From positions 620,001 to 684,000 of the forward strand of contig NBAZ01000007.1 in the NCBI GenBank assembly GCA_002794735.1: 64,000 nucleotides of DNA. Reading direction: 5' to 3'. This stretch comes from Pyrrhoderma lamaoense. Lineage: Eukaryota; Basidiomycota; Agaricomycetes; Hymenochaetales; Hymenochaetaceae. Positions 1-9,789 of this stretch are shown here, one piece after another (position 1 is the stretch's first letter; the number at the start of each line of letters is the position of its first letter). The translations under genes were made by a program, and so were the position numbers. The notes beneath the pieces are model-generated. The model did no database searches and was not told the DNA's origin. It saw only the letters and a program-made list of their open reading frames with translations.

Positions 1-651
1 TGTCTGATCCTCGGTTGAAGATTCGTCTTGGTAAGAACGAACTGTGACTGAATCGCGAATGTAAGGTGATAAAGGCAATCGTGACGGGTTTAATCGAGCT
101 TCCAACTGCCTGATACGAGTTGCAGCTGGGGATATACCACCACGTCCATTACTAGCATTATTCGCATATTTGTTACGAGCAGCCAGGCGATTAACATGAG
201 CAGCTTTCGATATGGAGGGGGCCACCCTCGAAGTTTTTGGTGTCGACGTCGGTGTACTCTCCTCTAAATCTTCGAGACGACTAGAATTATATCCATGCTG
301 TGCTTTAACTGCCTCCCATTTCGCTCCCCAATTCTGCCCCTTAACAACTCCTAACTTCAGAAGAAGCTTGTAATAGGTGACATCGTTAGCAGCGTCCATC
401 TGTTTTTCTGCCAGCACTTCATTATAAGCCTTAAAAACGGTCAAGAAAGTCGTAGCGGTAGGAGAAGAGCGTTCTATTATCTCATCGATAAGCTTGACAT
501 CCTTGTCTGTGAGTCCAGCTAAAGCAACTGAGGCAGAGGATGTTGCGCTAGAAGCTGTCGTGTCTAGAGTACCAAGGTTTGGAAACATGCTCTTGAGGCG
601 CTGTCTCGAAGAAGCCTGAGGGGAGGCTCGACTAGGGTAGAAAGATGGCAT
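1..651 (-). CDS. Sfi1-like spindle-pole/centrin-binding protein, N-terminal part (cut by window edge)
   Basis: An open frame of 217 codons starts at the ATG at 651 and runs off the left edge without a stop or intron. The product begins MPSFYPSRASPQASSRQ. It then has a helical block around residues 50-115 that includes ELIDEII-like, TTFLTVFKAYNEVLAE and LLKLGVVKGQNWGAKW segments, followed by a basic, low-complexity part. This block resembles the N-terminal region of basidiomycete proteins annotated as Sfi1 spindle-body domain proteins. Those proteins carry centrin-binding repeats further downstream and act in spindle pole duplication. No centrin repeat is visible in the part present here, so the assignment rests on family memory. 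The gene reads away from its neighbour at 945-3916. Confidence 0.5.
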   Translation of the reverse strand, partial: MPSFYPSRASPQASSRQRLKSMFPNLGTLDTTASSATSSASVALAGLTDKDVKLIDEIIERSSPTATTFLTVFKAYNEVLAEKQMDAANDVTYYKLLLKLGVVKGQNWGAKWEAVKAQHGYNSSRLEDLEESTPTSTPKTSRVAPSISKAAHVNRLAARNKYANNASNGRGGISPAATRIRQLEARLNPSRLPLSPYIRDSVTVRSYQDESSTEDQT

Positions 652-944
652 TGCCTAGTTCTCATCAAGTCGATAATCTAGAAAAAAATATCAATATTGT
701 TACTGAGCGTGTATGATCATATATTCAACGTTGTGGACACTGGACGCGGTCGGACACGGAGCACGTGTTCGTGGTATGAATGAGGTAATCAATCCATTAT
801 CCGGCTAAAATTGTACAAGATGTAGATTTACATGCAAAGGGTAAGGCTACAATTGGTATTGTATCAATAATAAGATGTATATGAATATGAACACGATGTC
901 CATAAGAAAAGAAAAATAAAGGTGTTAGAAGTTTGCGACGCCAC
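652..944. promoter_or_regulatory. Intergenic promoter region of the Sfi1-like gene
   Basis: This is 293 bp of AT-rich DNA between the start of the Sfi1-like gene and the stop codon of the next minus-strand gene. It must hold the promoter of the former and the 3' end of the latter. No specific motif can be supported. Confidence 0.4.
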
Positions 945-3916
945 CTATGCGCGAGTCACTGGTGGCTGTGGTACAAGGTCTCTCTGCTCATAGTCCCTTT
1001 GAACTTCCATTGGGATTTCGAGAACTGTAAGCAGGATTGGAGCAAGTTTATCAACAATCTTCTTCATTCTCTCGTCAAGGATAGTCTTGGTATCTTCCAA
1101 GAACTGTGTTGAGACTTCGTCCCATTCTCCGAGTACTTGCTCCGTGCAAGTTGACAAAACTGAGGAGATAATTTGATTCATCCCTTCATCCGATACAACA
1201 CTACTTTTATCATCAATACACATCAGTCTCAGTTTTTCCTTTAGTTGTTGCAGCTCATCGTTCCAGGTTTGTAATAAGATCTCGATTGTTCGTTCCAGAC
1301 TCTGTTGTAACCCAACCACTTCACGAATCTATGGTGATATCAAATCTCACGAAAACATTGTAAAGATACCCTAAGAAACGTACCTCAGCCAATTTTGTCT
1401 TGATACAGTCCAAATTCGTATCCTCTGCTGTTGGTTGGGTATCCATATCTAAGTGGATGTTTCCTATATTATCCGCAAGGGATGTTACCTCTTCATCGAA
1501 TGCAGCATGCTTTTCAGCAAGTTTTTGGCCAAGTTCCTTGAATTCCTGCAATTCCTCCGAGTTATCTATATAATCTAGCCGAAGTTCTCTGATTTTCTCT
1601 TTGACGACGGCGGGTAAATCAGAACCAATCCCCACATCTTTATAGCTCAAATCGCAAGCACAATCCCTGAGCCTCTTCAACCTTGATGAAAAGGAATGAC
1701 TCTCAGAACTGTCCTCTGAAACGATAGATATAGTCCCTTCCGGCTTCGGTATCTCTGGTTCAGGTATCCATGAAACAAGTGTTTCCTCGGAGCTTGATTG
1801 TGGCATAACAGTCTGAAAAGCGCATTGTATAACGTTGTTAAGTAGAATAGAGAAAGGGAACTTACAGTATTGTCTAATTCTGCCTTTTTTTGTTCAACAT
1901 ATATCATAGAATCATGAATAAAACGACGAAGTAGGTACGTCTCGTCCCTCATCTGAGTAACTGATTCGCCTTCTTGGGTTAGCACATCAAGAGGAAAGTC
2001 GAATTTATTTTCAAAGGAGATGAGTTGCATTATTGTCTCGCGGTAATCCTTTCCCAACTTATCGGCAACAGATCTCAAACGTCTTTTTTCAGATTCCAGC
2101 ATGGAAGCGGCCTTGTTCCCTGATTTCTGATATATACTTGAGTGCTCGGCGTCTCTGAAATGCTGTAAATCTGAAGTAGCTTTTTCCCATGAAACTCTCA
2201 GTCTAATTGCACGAGACAATTGACTTTGTATAGATGGCGTCAGAAAATCGTGTTTAGTCACGGTAAGAGAGGGAAAACGATACATACCTTATAATGATTT
2301 GCCAGTACTCTCGCGCTTGTTTGTAAGAGATATCCCCGAATTGAGTTGAGCCTTTCGGAAGGAAAATGGAAGAAGTAGGACTTGAATCTAAAGGCAGAGG
2401 TAGGTCTTTGATCTTCAAGACATAGCTAACCGTTTTATCGGATGTGGCATCCTGCGTTCTCCTTGTATCGGACACCACGGACGAACGGGAGGGCAACTGA
2501 GAATCTTCAAACTCTCTGACTGGGGTATTAGAACTGCTCATTTCATCAGTAACTCGCAATTTCTTTTTAGGGGGTTCCAATGGATGCTCTTCCATAATCA
2601 CTTCGTCTGGATTCGGGACTTCTAGTGAGGATGATCGAGTGTCCCCTTGTCAAGAGACTGAGTTACAACTCTTACGCGAGAATTAAACAGATTTATCTTA
2701 CCGTAGGTATCCTTAATTTCGATGTCACCTGCAGATTGAATTATGGAAATGGGCTAGTTAGTAAGCTATGCAAAGTGCATACAAACTGTGCCAAACCTTC
2801 GGCACTCTCATCAGCATGAACATCTAATCGTTTTTCTGCTTCATTCACTTTGAGTATTTCCTCTTGCGAAGAGGTCGTTGGCCAAGGTTCTTCTTTAGAG
2901 TCATTTTCCGTCTTCTCCGTCCCCCATTCCATATTTCCCGCTTTCAAAGTAGTCTCCTCACCTCCAATACCACTAGACGAATGTTCCTTAGTGTTGACAC
3001 CCAAACCGATCTCTGTCACCACCTTCTTAGTTCCCCACCCAGAATCTCTAGTTGTTCCCCAGCTGGAACTGCTTGTAGCCCTCCGTGGTTCCCACCCAGA
3101 ATCAGCCTCCATTTCCCATCCAGATTCACCCCTTGTCCCCCACCCAGAGTCATTCTTAGCCCCCATCCAAAATCATCTTGATGAGCCCAACCTGAGCCCT
3201 TTCCCACAGACCCTTCCGTAGCTTTCCCCTTCCCTTTATCCAAGTTTTCTGCTTTGAAAGTTAATTTTAATGGGACAGTGCTCTCAACGCGAACACACTT
3301 ACTGTTGTTAACATCGTCTGTTAAACTTATCACTTTGGCATTGTGCCTCCATTAGATGTGAAAAGATTGAAAACTCACCAGCAGGAGTACCCCAGGTTGA
3401 TTCACCCCAAGTTGAGCTTCCCCATGCGCTTGCCCCACTCTTAGATTTTCCGCCAACACCAGCTTCTAAGTTGATATCTGTATTTGGAGCACTTCGTGCC
3501 CTAGCTCTCGACATCCAACTATCCTCCTCTCGTGAACCACTCGCTTCTTTGTCTCTGAAGGATGGCTTCCCTTCCCATGGGCCTAAGTTATTGTGCGAGC
3601 ATGAGCGTCCGATTTCCTGCGTCCAAATGGTCCAGTCCTTTGCGATGTATGTTTCCTCTTGAAGGTCATTCTAAATCAGTCTATATAGTACTCGTATACC
3701 CTGCGGAAGACATACATACCTTACTTGGTGGAGCCGAATCCCAGTTCCCTTCACTAGGATGGACAAATGTGCACCCAGCTCCTAGTCTAGGCATCCACCA
3801 TCCAATGCTGTCCCATCGTTTTCATAATGCTAATAAGAAGTTGTTCCCCGGTCAATAAGGTTAAGCTCACTTAAATCAGTGATAAATTTTTTTACCCAAC
3901 AACGTACTAACGGCAT
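945..3916 (-). CDS. CCCH zinc-finger protein with GW/WG repeats and C-terminal coiled coil
   Basis: Proposed single gene of about 8 exons. Exon 1 (3896-3916) encodes MPLVRCW. After a 66-nt intron comes HYENDGTALDGGC, then RLGAGCTFVHPSEGNWDSAPP, together a C-x13-C-x6-C-x3-H finger typical of RNA-binding CCCH proteins. The middle third (about 3000-3480) is disordered and holds about 11 Trp next to Gly (SAWG, STWG, DSGWG, ESGWE). A KKK patch follows, then roughly 450 residues of charged helix predicted to form coiled coils, ending at the stop at 945. Introns 2224-2287, 1813-1865 and 1329-1383 have matching phases. A 27-nt exon (2702-2728) links the GW part to the coiled-coil part. If the donor 12 nt downstream is used instead, two separate genes result. 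Two one-base deletions break the frame, at 3790-3791 and 3160-3164. Family not identified; RNA binding is inferred. Confidence 0.6.
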
Positions 3917-4382
3917 TAACCTTGCTTGATTAGACAGGCAAGTGTGATCGAATTGGGTTCAAAGGAAAGAGTGAGAAAAACGAAAATGAAGGAATCGAAA
4001 GAAAGTGGTAGCTTGGCTGAAGGTCGACTACCATTACAAGAAATTAAGCAATATGCTTTCGTAACCGGTGTCAATGAGTATAATAAACAACCAAATAAGG
4101 TCGAGCAAAAGACAAATCAAAGAACCTCGAGACAACTTACACGTTCTATTACGAAACGAGTATTACCTGTACGAATCATTGTGTTTGGAGGTTAGTTATG
4201 ATTTTATTACTTTACATGTAAATTCCAGCCCAAGAGACAATCGGATCGCCCCCTCGCTAGCATTACATTACTTTGATAATTTTAGTCGTATATAGACGCA
4301 TATACATCTAATCTACATTTACATGGATTACACAGATAAGACATGCGATTCAACAAAGGACATGAGAGAGGGAAAAAGTGCG
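3917..4382. promoter_or_regulatory. Intergenic region upstream of the CCCH/GW gene
   Basis: This is 466 bp between two minus-strand genes. It holds the 3' end of RMD5 and the promoter of the CCCH/GW gene. On the minus strand a pyrimidine-rich tract lies just upstream of the start, as is common near fungal transcription starts. A 90-codon plus-strand open frame here looks like chance. Confidence 0.35.
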
Positions 4383-5870
4383 TTAGAAGTGTACTTCCAA
4401 CGCATTTGTGAGTTGGGATTCCTGAGGACAGTAAGGACATTTCACTCGACTTCACCAAAATGATCCATTAGTGATTCGTAAGGGGTGAAAATACAAAGTA
4501 ACATACCCTTGTGACTTAACAAGTTTGGTTAAGCTATCCTTCGATACGACATGTCCGCATACCAACATCATAGGTGGATTACTAGGGGTTGACTGCTCCT
4601 TTGAAACAGGACATGCAAAGATGGAATGATAATGATTTTCTGGAGGAAGAGGTATTTCGATCTGGAACATAGAACTTAACATGTACTGACACTTTCGAAT
4701 TTCTTTTTGTCCTTACTGGAAGTTCGTCAGTCTGACTCCAATCTGTCTTTCGTTCTCGCATGACTTTTCTCCCTTTCTCTATCCGAGAAAGGGCACCACC
4801 ACCACCGATATCACCAACCACACGGAGAGGCAACTGCCGGCTCATACCAATATTTGCACAATATTCCTTCGCAAACAAAGGCTCAAGATCAAGGTGTAAG
4901 GAAGGGGAAGCAAGATCTGCATAAGGTGAGTCTTGGAGATTTTCAATGAACACCATGCATGTCAAAAGTCGGTTGATCTCGGCCCCATATTTAACGTAAA
5001 GAGGACTTAAGGACGTCCTAACGTATTGCAGCGCAAGCTGAAGATTTGGAGGGGTAGTCTGTAGAAGTAATCGCATATAATGTGATCGATGAAGATTGAA
5101 TTCTAAAGGCGAATCCCTCTTTGCAAGGAAGTCCTGATTTTGTCTGCACCATCTGTGACTGAGTATTAATACCAGATAGATCATCAAAGAATTAAAATTA
5201 TGGTGATCGTGCATACTCTAACGCCGGTCCATTATCGTGATTTCGAAGAGCAGTCAAAACTGTGTGTAGGCCCCGAAACCGATCGTTGATGACTTGAGGT
5301 ATGTTTGCACCAGATTCCTTCGTGCGAGTCAGTGATCGTATACTGTCTAACTTGAGGTTATATTTACTTCACAAAAAGCAGACGCTGAGTCAAACTGTCC
5401 TGTGCGTAGTAAGTGAACTCCAATTGTTCTTTGCAGAGCTTCTTGGGCTTCTATGGACCGGAATAATGATGGGAGTTCAGGTATTGGAGTTGCGAATTTC
5501 TGAAATTGGTTGTTCTGAATTTTAGTATCCCAACTCATTTATACAGTGTTTGGTAATTGTTCACCTTGTCTAAAGTTTTACCAATGCGTCCAAGAGTAAC
5601 ATGTATTTCTTTCTGTCGGTCATCAATCTCTTTCTTTCTCTCTTCTACGTTTCTTGAGATACTAGCTATATCTTGTTCTGTAACTGTCCCGGTTTCTATT
5701 TTTTTCTTTACATTGTAAAGAGATGCAAGCAAGCTGTCAAGTGCATCAGGTACGCTTATGGTCTGTTTTCCTTTCGCAGATGATGGTGGTGCTAGACTTG
5801 CCCGTGAAGGATTGGCCTTAAACTCTGTCAGTCTCTGAAGCCTGTCGAGTTCTTTCAATGCTGCGTCCAT
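4383..5870 (-). CDS. RMD5: GID/CTLH E3 ubiquitin ligase subunit Rmd5 (Gid2/RMND5)
   Basis: Six exons encode about 400 residues. The N-terminal part (MDAALKELDRLQRLTEF...) is a coiled coil. A LisH/CTLH-type helical region follows (HLLRTGQFDSASAF; LHRSHYMRLLLQ), and a C-terminal RING-like domain closes the protein: FACPVSKEQS, then LVCGHVVSK, then KCPYCP, ending in ALEVHF. The RING lacks some zinc ligands, as is normal for Rmd5, which pairs with Fyv10/Maea to form the active ligase. The yeast complex ubiquitinates gluconeogenic enzymes after glucose return. All splice phases agree, for example DELP joined to IEIPLPP and a split GG|T codon before RVKCPYC. The gene is divergent from NSA1 across 201 bp. 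Confidence 0.9.
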
Positions 5871-6071
5871 GTCGTCGACTGTGCGTGGGTTACGAGTGTG
5901 TGTGAAATGTGAGCTGTCGAGCACGTGAATATCAGAAATAAGGAGGATGCCTACGATCGACGGAAGGTTCCTTTTAGAAAATTTCCGAACTAGTTTCCCT
6001 TTTTTTATTTTTACAAAAACGTTGAACGCATTCATCCCAACTTCAGTCTAAAATTTACTCCTTTCTATATC
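5871..6071. promoter_or_regulatory. Bidirectional promoter between RMD5 and NSA1
   Basis: Only 201 bp separate the two divergent start codons, so both promoters and 5' UTRs must share this segment. A T-rich tract lies near 6000-6015. No motif is assigned. Confidence 0.5.
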
Positions 6072-7665
6072 ATGCTAAGATTCTTCACGGGAGATGAGCT
6101 TGGAAGTATCAAGCTTATCGGATGTTCTCCGGACTCTGAGGCAGATACCAATGATTACAAATTCAATGAACGGGTTCTGGATGCCCCAATCCTAAGAAAT
6201 GCGGAGTCGAGCACAGGTGATGTAGAGAGAGCAAAGAGGGCGGCAATAAGCCACCTTGCCGCCAACTCTTTCATGGTATGTATCTTTCTGCCAGTTAAAA
6301 ATCTTAAAGCAGAAACTTATGGGACGATCTCAAGGAAAGCTTGCTGCTTCCCGTTCTGACGGAAGATGTTCCATTTACTCTCTAAACGAAGGTGATAAGC
6401 TCAAACCTGTTCAAGAATGGAAGGATACAAGATTCAGTGCGGGTCACAAATTCATAGGTTTGAATTTGACCGAAAAGTACGTTTACATCTGTGGCTCTAG
6501 ATAATGATTTAAACATATGACTCCCAGAGAAATTTTCTGGTGTACGTCAAATGGAGCTCTTGGATTCTCAAAGATACCTATCAGTGAAGAAATTACGGAG
6601 AATTCTCCATCGTACTACCGGAAGGCATCCCTTCCGATGAGATTGTGTGCTTGGCGTCTCTCTGAAGACTCATCAACTTTTGCATATGGTGGAAACGAAG
6701 TTGATCTCTCAGTATGGGATACTGAGCAAGCCTTGCAAATGTCTGCTTCTGTCAGCCAAAAAACTAATACAGACTCCAAGAAAAGAAAAAGAGGGGATGC
6801 ACTTTTTCCAGGAGAAATCTGGAGGGCAAAAAATGTGCGTCTTTGTAATTATACTTTATATTGGTTCTCCTTGCCCAATATCCTATCTACCAGCTACCTA
6901 ATGACTCACTCAACCTTCGGCAACCTATCCATATAACCTCATTAACGTATATACCAACATCACCTTCATATGCTAGCGGTTCGAAAAATGTACACATTGT
7001 AACCGGGACTGAAACAGGTGATGTTCGGAGATATGACACTCGCTCTGCACGTAGACCGGTGGCAAACTGGGGAAAAGTTGGGAAAGTAGGCGGTATCGGA
7101 ATTGTAGAGGCAGGTACTCGAGAACAGTAAGTTGGACCTTAACCTTTACTTCTATTACTTTCACTTACAAACATATTTACAAAGCGAACTGTTCGTCACA
7201 GACAGGGGGTCAAACCTTTCAGCCTTAGATCTTCGTAATGGGCGTACAATATATTCATACAAAAGTGAATTTTCACTGCATATGTTCTAGTATAAAAATT
7301 AACAACGTTCCCTTTATTCAGAAATCCAGGGTTCAGTAACTTCACTCGCCCCGTGTAGCAACGGTCTTCTTGGATCTACTAGTCAAGATCGCTTCTTCCG
7401 GTTACACTCTACCGCCCCTCCCACAGAAATAGCTGGTCAACAACTAGAAAAGCGTGGTGAGGTATTAGGCAAATTTTATATGAAGTCAAATCCCACTGCT
7501 GTCCTTTTCGACGCTGCTAACTCCGGTTTCAACATCACAACGTCCAACTTAAGGAAAGATAGTGATGATAGTGACGATGTAGATGAGGACGTCTGGGATG
7601 GTATACAAGGTGTAGATGAAAGTGACGAAGAAAATAATACTCCAAAAGCTAGACGGCGATCTTAA
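6072..7665 (+). CDS. NSA1: Ribosome biogenesis protein Nsa1 (WDR74 homologue)
   Basis: Six exons encode about 440 residues. The start MLRFFTGDELGSIKLI matches the first beta-propeller strand of Nsa1/WDR74. Blade-like repeats follow (SRSDGRCSIYSL, STFAYGGNEVDLSVWD, VTGTETGDVRRYDTRSARRP, FVTDRGSNLSALDLRNGR). The C-terminus is acidic and then basic (DDSDDVDEDVWDGI; KARRRS), typical of nucleolar factors. Nsa1 is part of the early pre-60S particle and recruits the AAA ATPase Rix7/NVL. Splice joins are in phase, for example NSFM|KLMGRS and an AA|A Lys codon before EIFWCTSNG. It ends 101 bp from the stop codon of the convergent pirin gene. Confidence 0.92.
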
Positions 7666-7766
7666 TATCATAATATAAGACAGAGTACAATAAATATATG
7701 TTTCCTTTCTTCGTTATGCAAGACAATTCAATAAAATTAAAGAGAATATAGAGGAACAGACTAAAA

Positions 7767-9427
7767 TTACAAGCCACCAATTTCACTCTTCCATGTATGG
7801 GCCTTTTCAAAGCCATTTTTACCGAATCTGTCTATATGTGGAAAAGCTTCAATACCTCTACCCTGACAAAGAAAGTTCGAGAAAACTTACAGTCCATAAT
7901 TGTGTTCTGTATCTCCTCGCGGGTAGTCATCACGAAAGGACCATATTGGAAAACTGTCTGATCCAAAGGTTCACCAGAAACCTGAAAATGAAGATAAGTC
8001 AGTGGACGAAGAAATTACAATTCACTATGATAGTTTATATACCAAAATAAGTTCAGTGTTGTCTTCTGCGGACGTCAATTGCACACCATTCTCATTCTCC
8101 CTTGACGATAGTACAACGGTATTGAATTCTGGATATGTCTTAGAGTCCGGGGAACCAACTTTCACGGACCCCTTAAGAACTGAAAGAACATCGGTCATAA
8201 AACCCATAAAATAATACCCAAGTATCTTTACAACAAACACTCACTGTAGAAGAAGGTCGTCCACCCAATTGCTATAGAATTTACATATCAGCAAGACGTC
8301 GGCGACGTATATGAAACACTACTCACGAAGCTCATGGAAGATAGTTTTTTGACCTTGCTTAAATTTCACATGGAAGAACCAGCAACCGCCAAGTGGCCTG
8401 ACGGGAGACTCTACACCAAAACTTTTCCCACTAATAACTTTGATTTCAACACCACCATCGGGACCTAATGGGAATGAGCTCGGGACTCTATACATGTGCC
8501 ATAAGTTCTGACGTCATTAAATGTTGATTGCCCAGTTACTCACCCTTCAGGTTCTAATTCTTGATAGCTTGGTTCTACCATCTTGAACTAGGGTATCATT
8601 AGATGACGTATACAACTACAAGTATGTAGTTTGTTACACACCTTTTTCGGTAAATCAATCCATAATTGTAGACCCCGAGGATCAGGATGCCCGGCTCATG
8701 CACAGGCATTTCAGCATGAATGACTTTATATAGAGACTTTAGCAAACGTATTTCATCTGACACCAAGTAACAACTCTACTCACTTCCTTTTCCCTATATG
8801 CACTGTTAGTGAATTTGTAAACGATATCTAGTCGGGGTAATACAAACTTACCGCACACATCCATTGGACCCCACCAGCAACAATAGTCCCTTTATGTCCC
8901 GCAGAGTCCTCGTGTCTGCTGGACCCCTCTAACATGTATGTTACAGTTGCTTGACCGCGATGTGGGTGGTCAGGAAATCCCTGGATGTATCGTTAATATA
9001 AGTTGAAGTTTACTACCGTGTCTTATAATGCAAGACTTACAGCGCCCTTCGAGACATGGAAATGGTCAAGCATAAGGAATGGAGTAAGGTTTCGCAAGTT
9101 CTCCGTACCAATAGACCTTCGAACACGAGCGCCTGCACCCTAATTTGATTTATCATTCAATATAAAATCCTCACTTGTTAAGAATCTACCCATCTATCCT
9201 CTAGGAAAATAGAAACTCACTTCCTCTTGTTCAACGGCCAAAACACTCTTCACAACATTTCTCGAAATAGCGTTAGAAGACATCATAGGCACACTCGAGA
9301 ATAGGCGTTTATTCTTGAAAGAATCAAAAGCAGATAAGAATAAGTCACACTGGAATTGAAAGGGTAAAACAAGTAAGAGAGCTACAATGACGGTGGTAAG
9401 GGAGGTTGAGACTAGGTATTTATACAT
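7767..9427 (-). CDS. Pirin family cupin protein
   Basis: Ten exons encode about 380 residues. The cupin signatures are clear: RSIGTENLRNLTPFLMLDHF, FPDHPHRGQATVTYMLEG with the two metal-binding His, GGVQWMCAGKGIIHAEMP with further His and Glu ligands, and near the C-terminus DQTVFQYGPFVMTTREEIQ. Pirins bind iron and act as redox-sensing nuclear cofactors or quercetinases; which applies here is unknown. The first about 60 residues are an extension with a hydrophobic stretch (VIVALLLVLPF). An internal start at MMSSNAISRN would give the usual pirin length. The frame breaks by one base at about 8690-8694, between HEPG and PDPRGLQLW. Elsewhere the splice phases agree. Confidence 0.87.
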
Positions 9428-9789
9428 TCAACCCTGTCGGAGGTTTGGATTAGATAGGGGATGGAAGTAATTGCTTGTGAGTTGCTAGAGGCTTCCCGTC
9501 CACACTAGAACAGATTAATTGTTGCAAATAGTTTTCTCATCCATTTATTTTGGAGCAGTGCCGACGTCGGGGGCTGCGCTGACTATCATGGGATGGATAC
9601 GACGAATATGGAAGTCGCTTTTCGGACTTCGCCTATTCTATTAACCCAAACAGATCCAGTGGATTTGTAATCCGAACAATCCGGAATATGAACCCCTATA
9701 TAAAACATAAATTTACATGATGCAATGTGATATAAGTTTCACAGATCTTATAATCAAGGAGTATCATAACACTATTTATGAGTAAGAAT
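9428..9789. promoter_or_regulatory. Intergenic promoter region of the pirin gene
   Basis: This is 362 bp between two minus-strand genes. It holds the pirin promoter and the 3' end of the isomerase gene. The sequence is AT-rich near 9690-9790, consistent with a 3' UTR. No motif is assigned. Confidence 0.35.

Noticed and set aside
2850..3221. Plus-strand Pro/Ser-rich open frames
   Set aside because: Antisense shadows of the GW-repeat coding sequence.
3926..4295. Plus-strand open frames upstream of the CCCH/GW gene
   Set aside because: No start context, splice pattern or recognisable protein; they lie in the promoter of the minus-strand gene.
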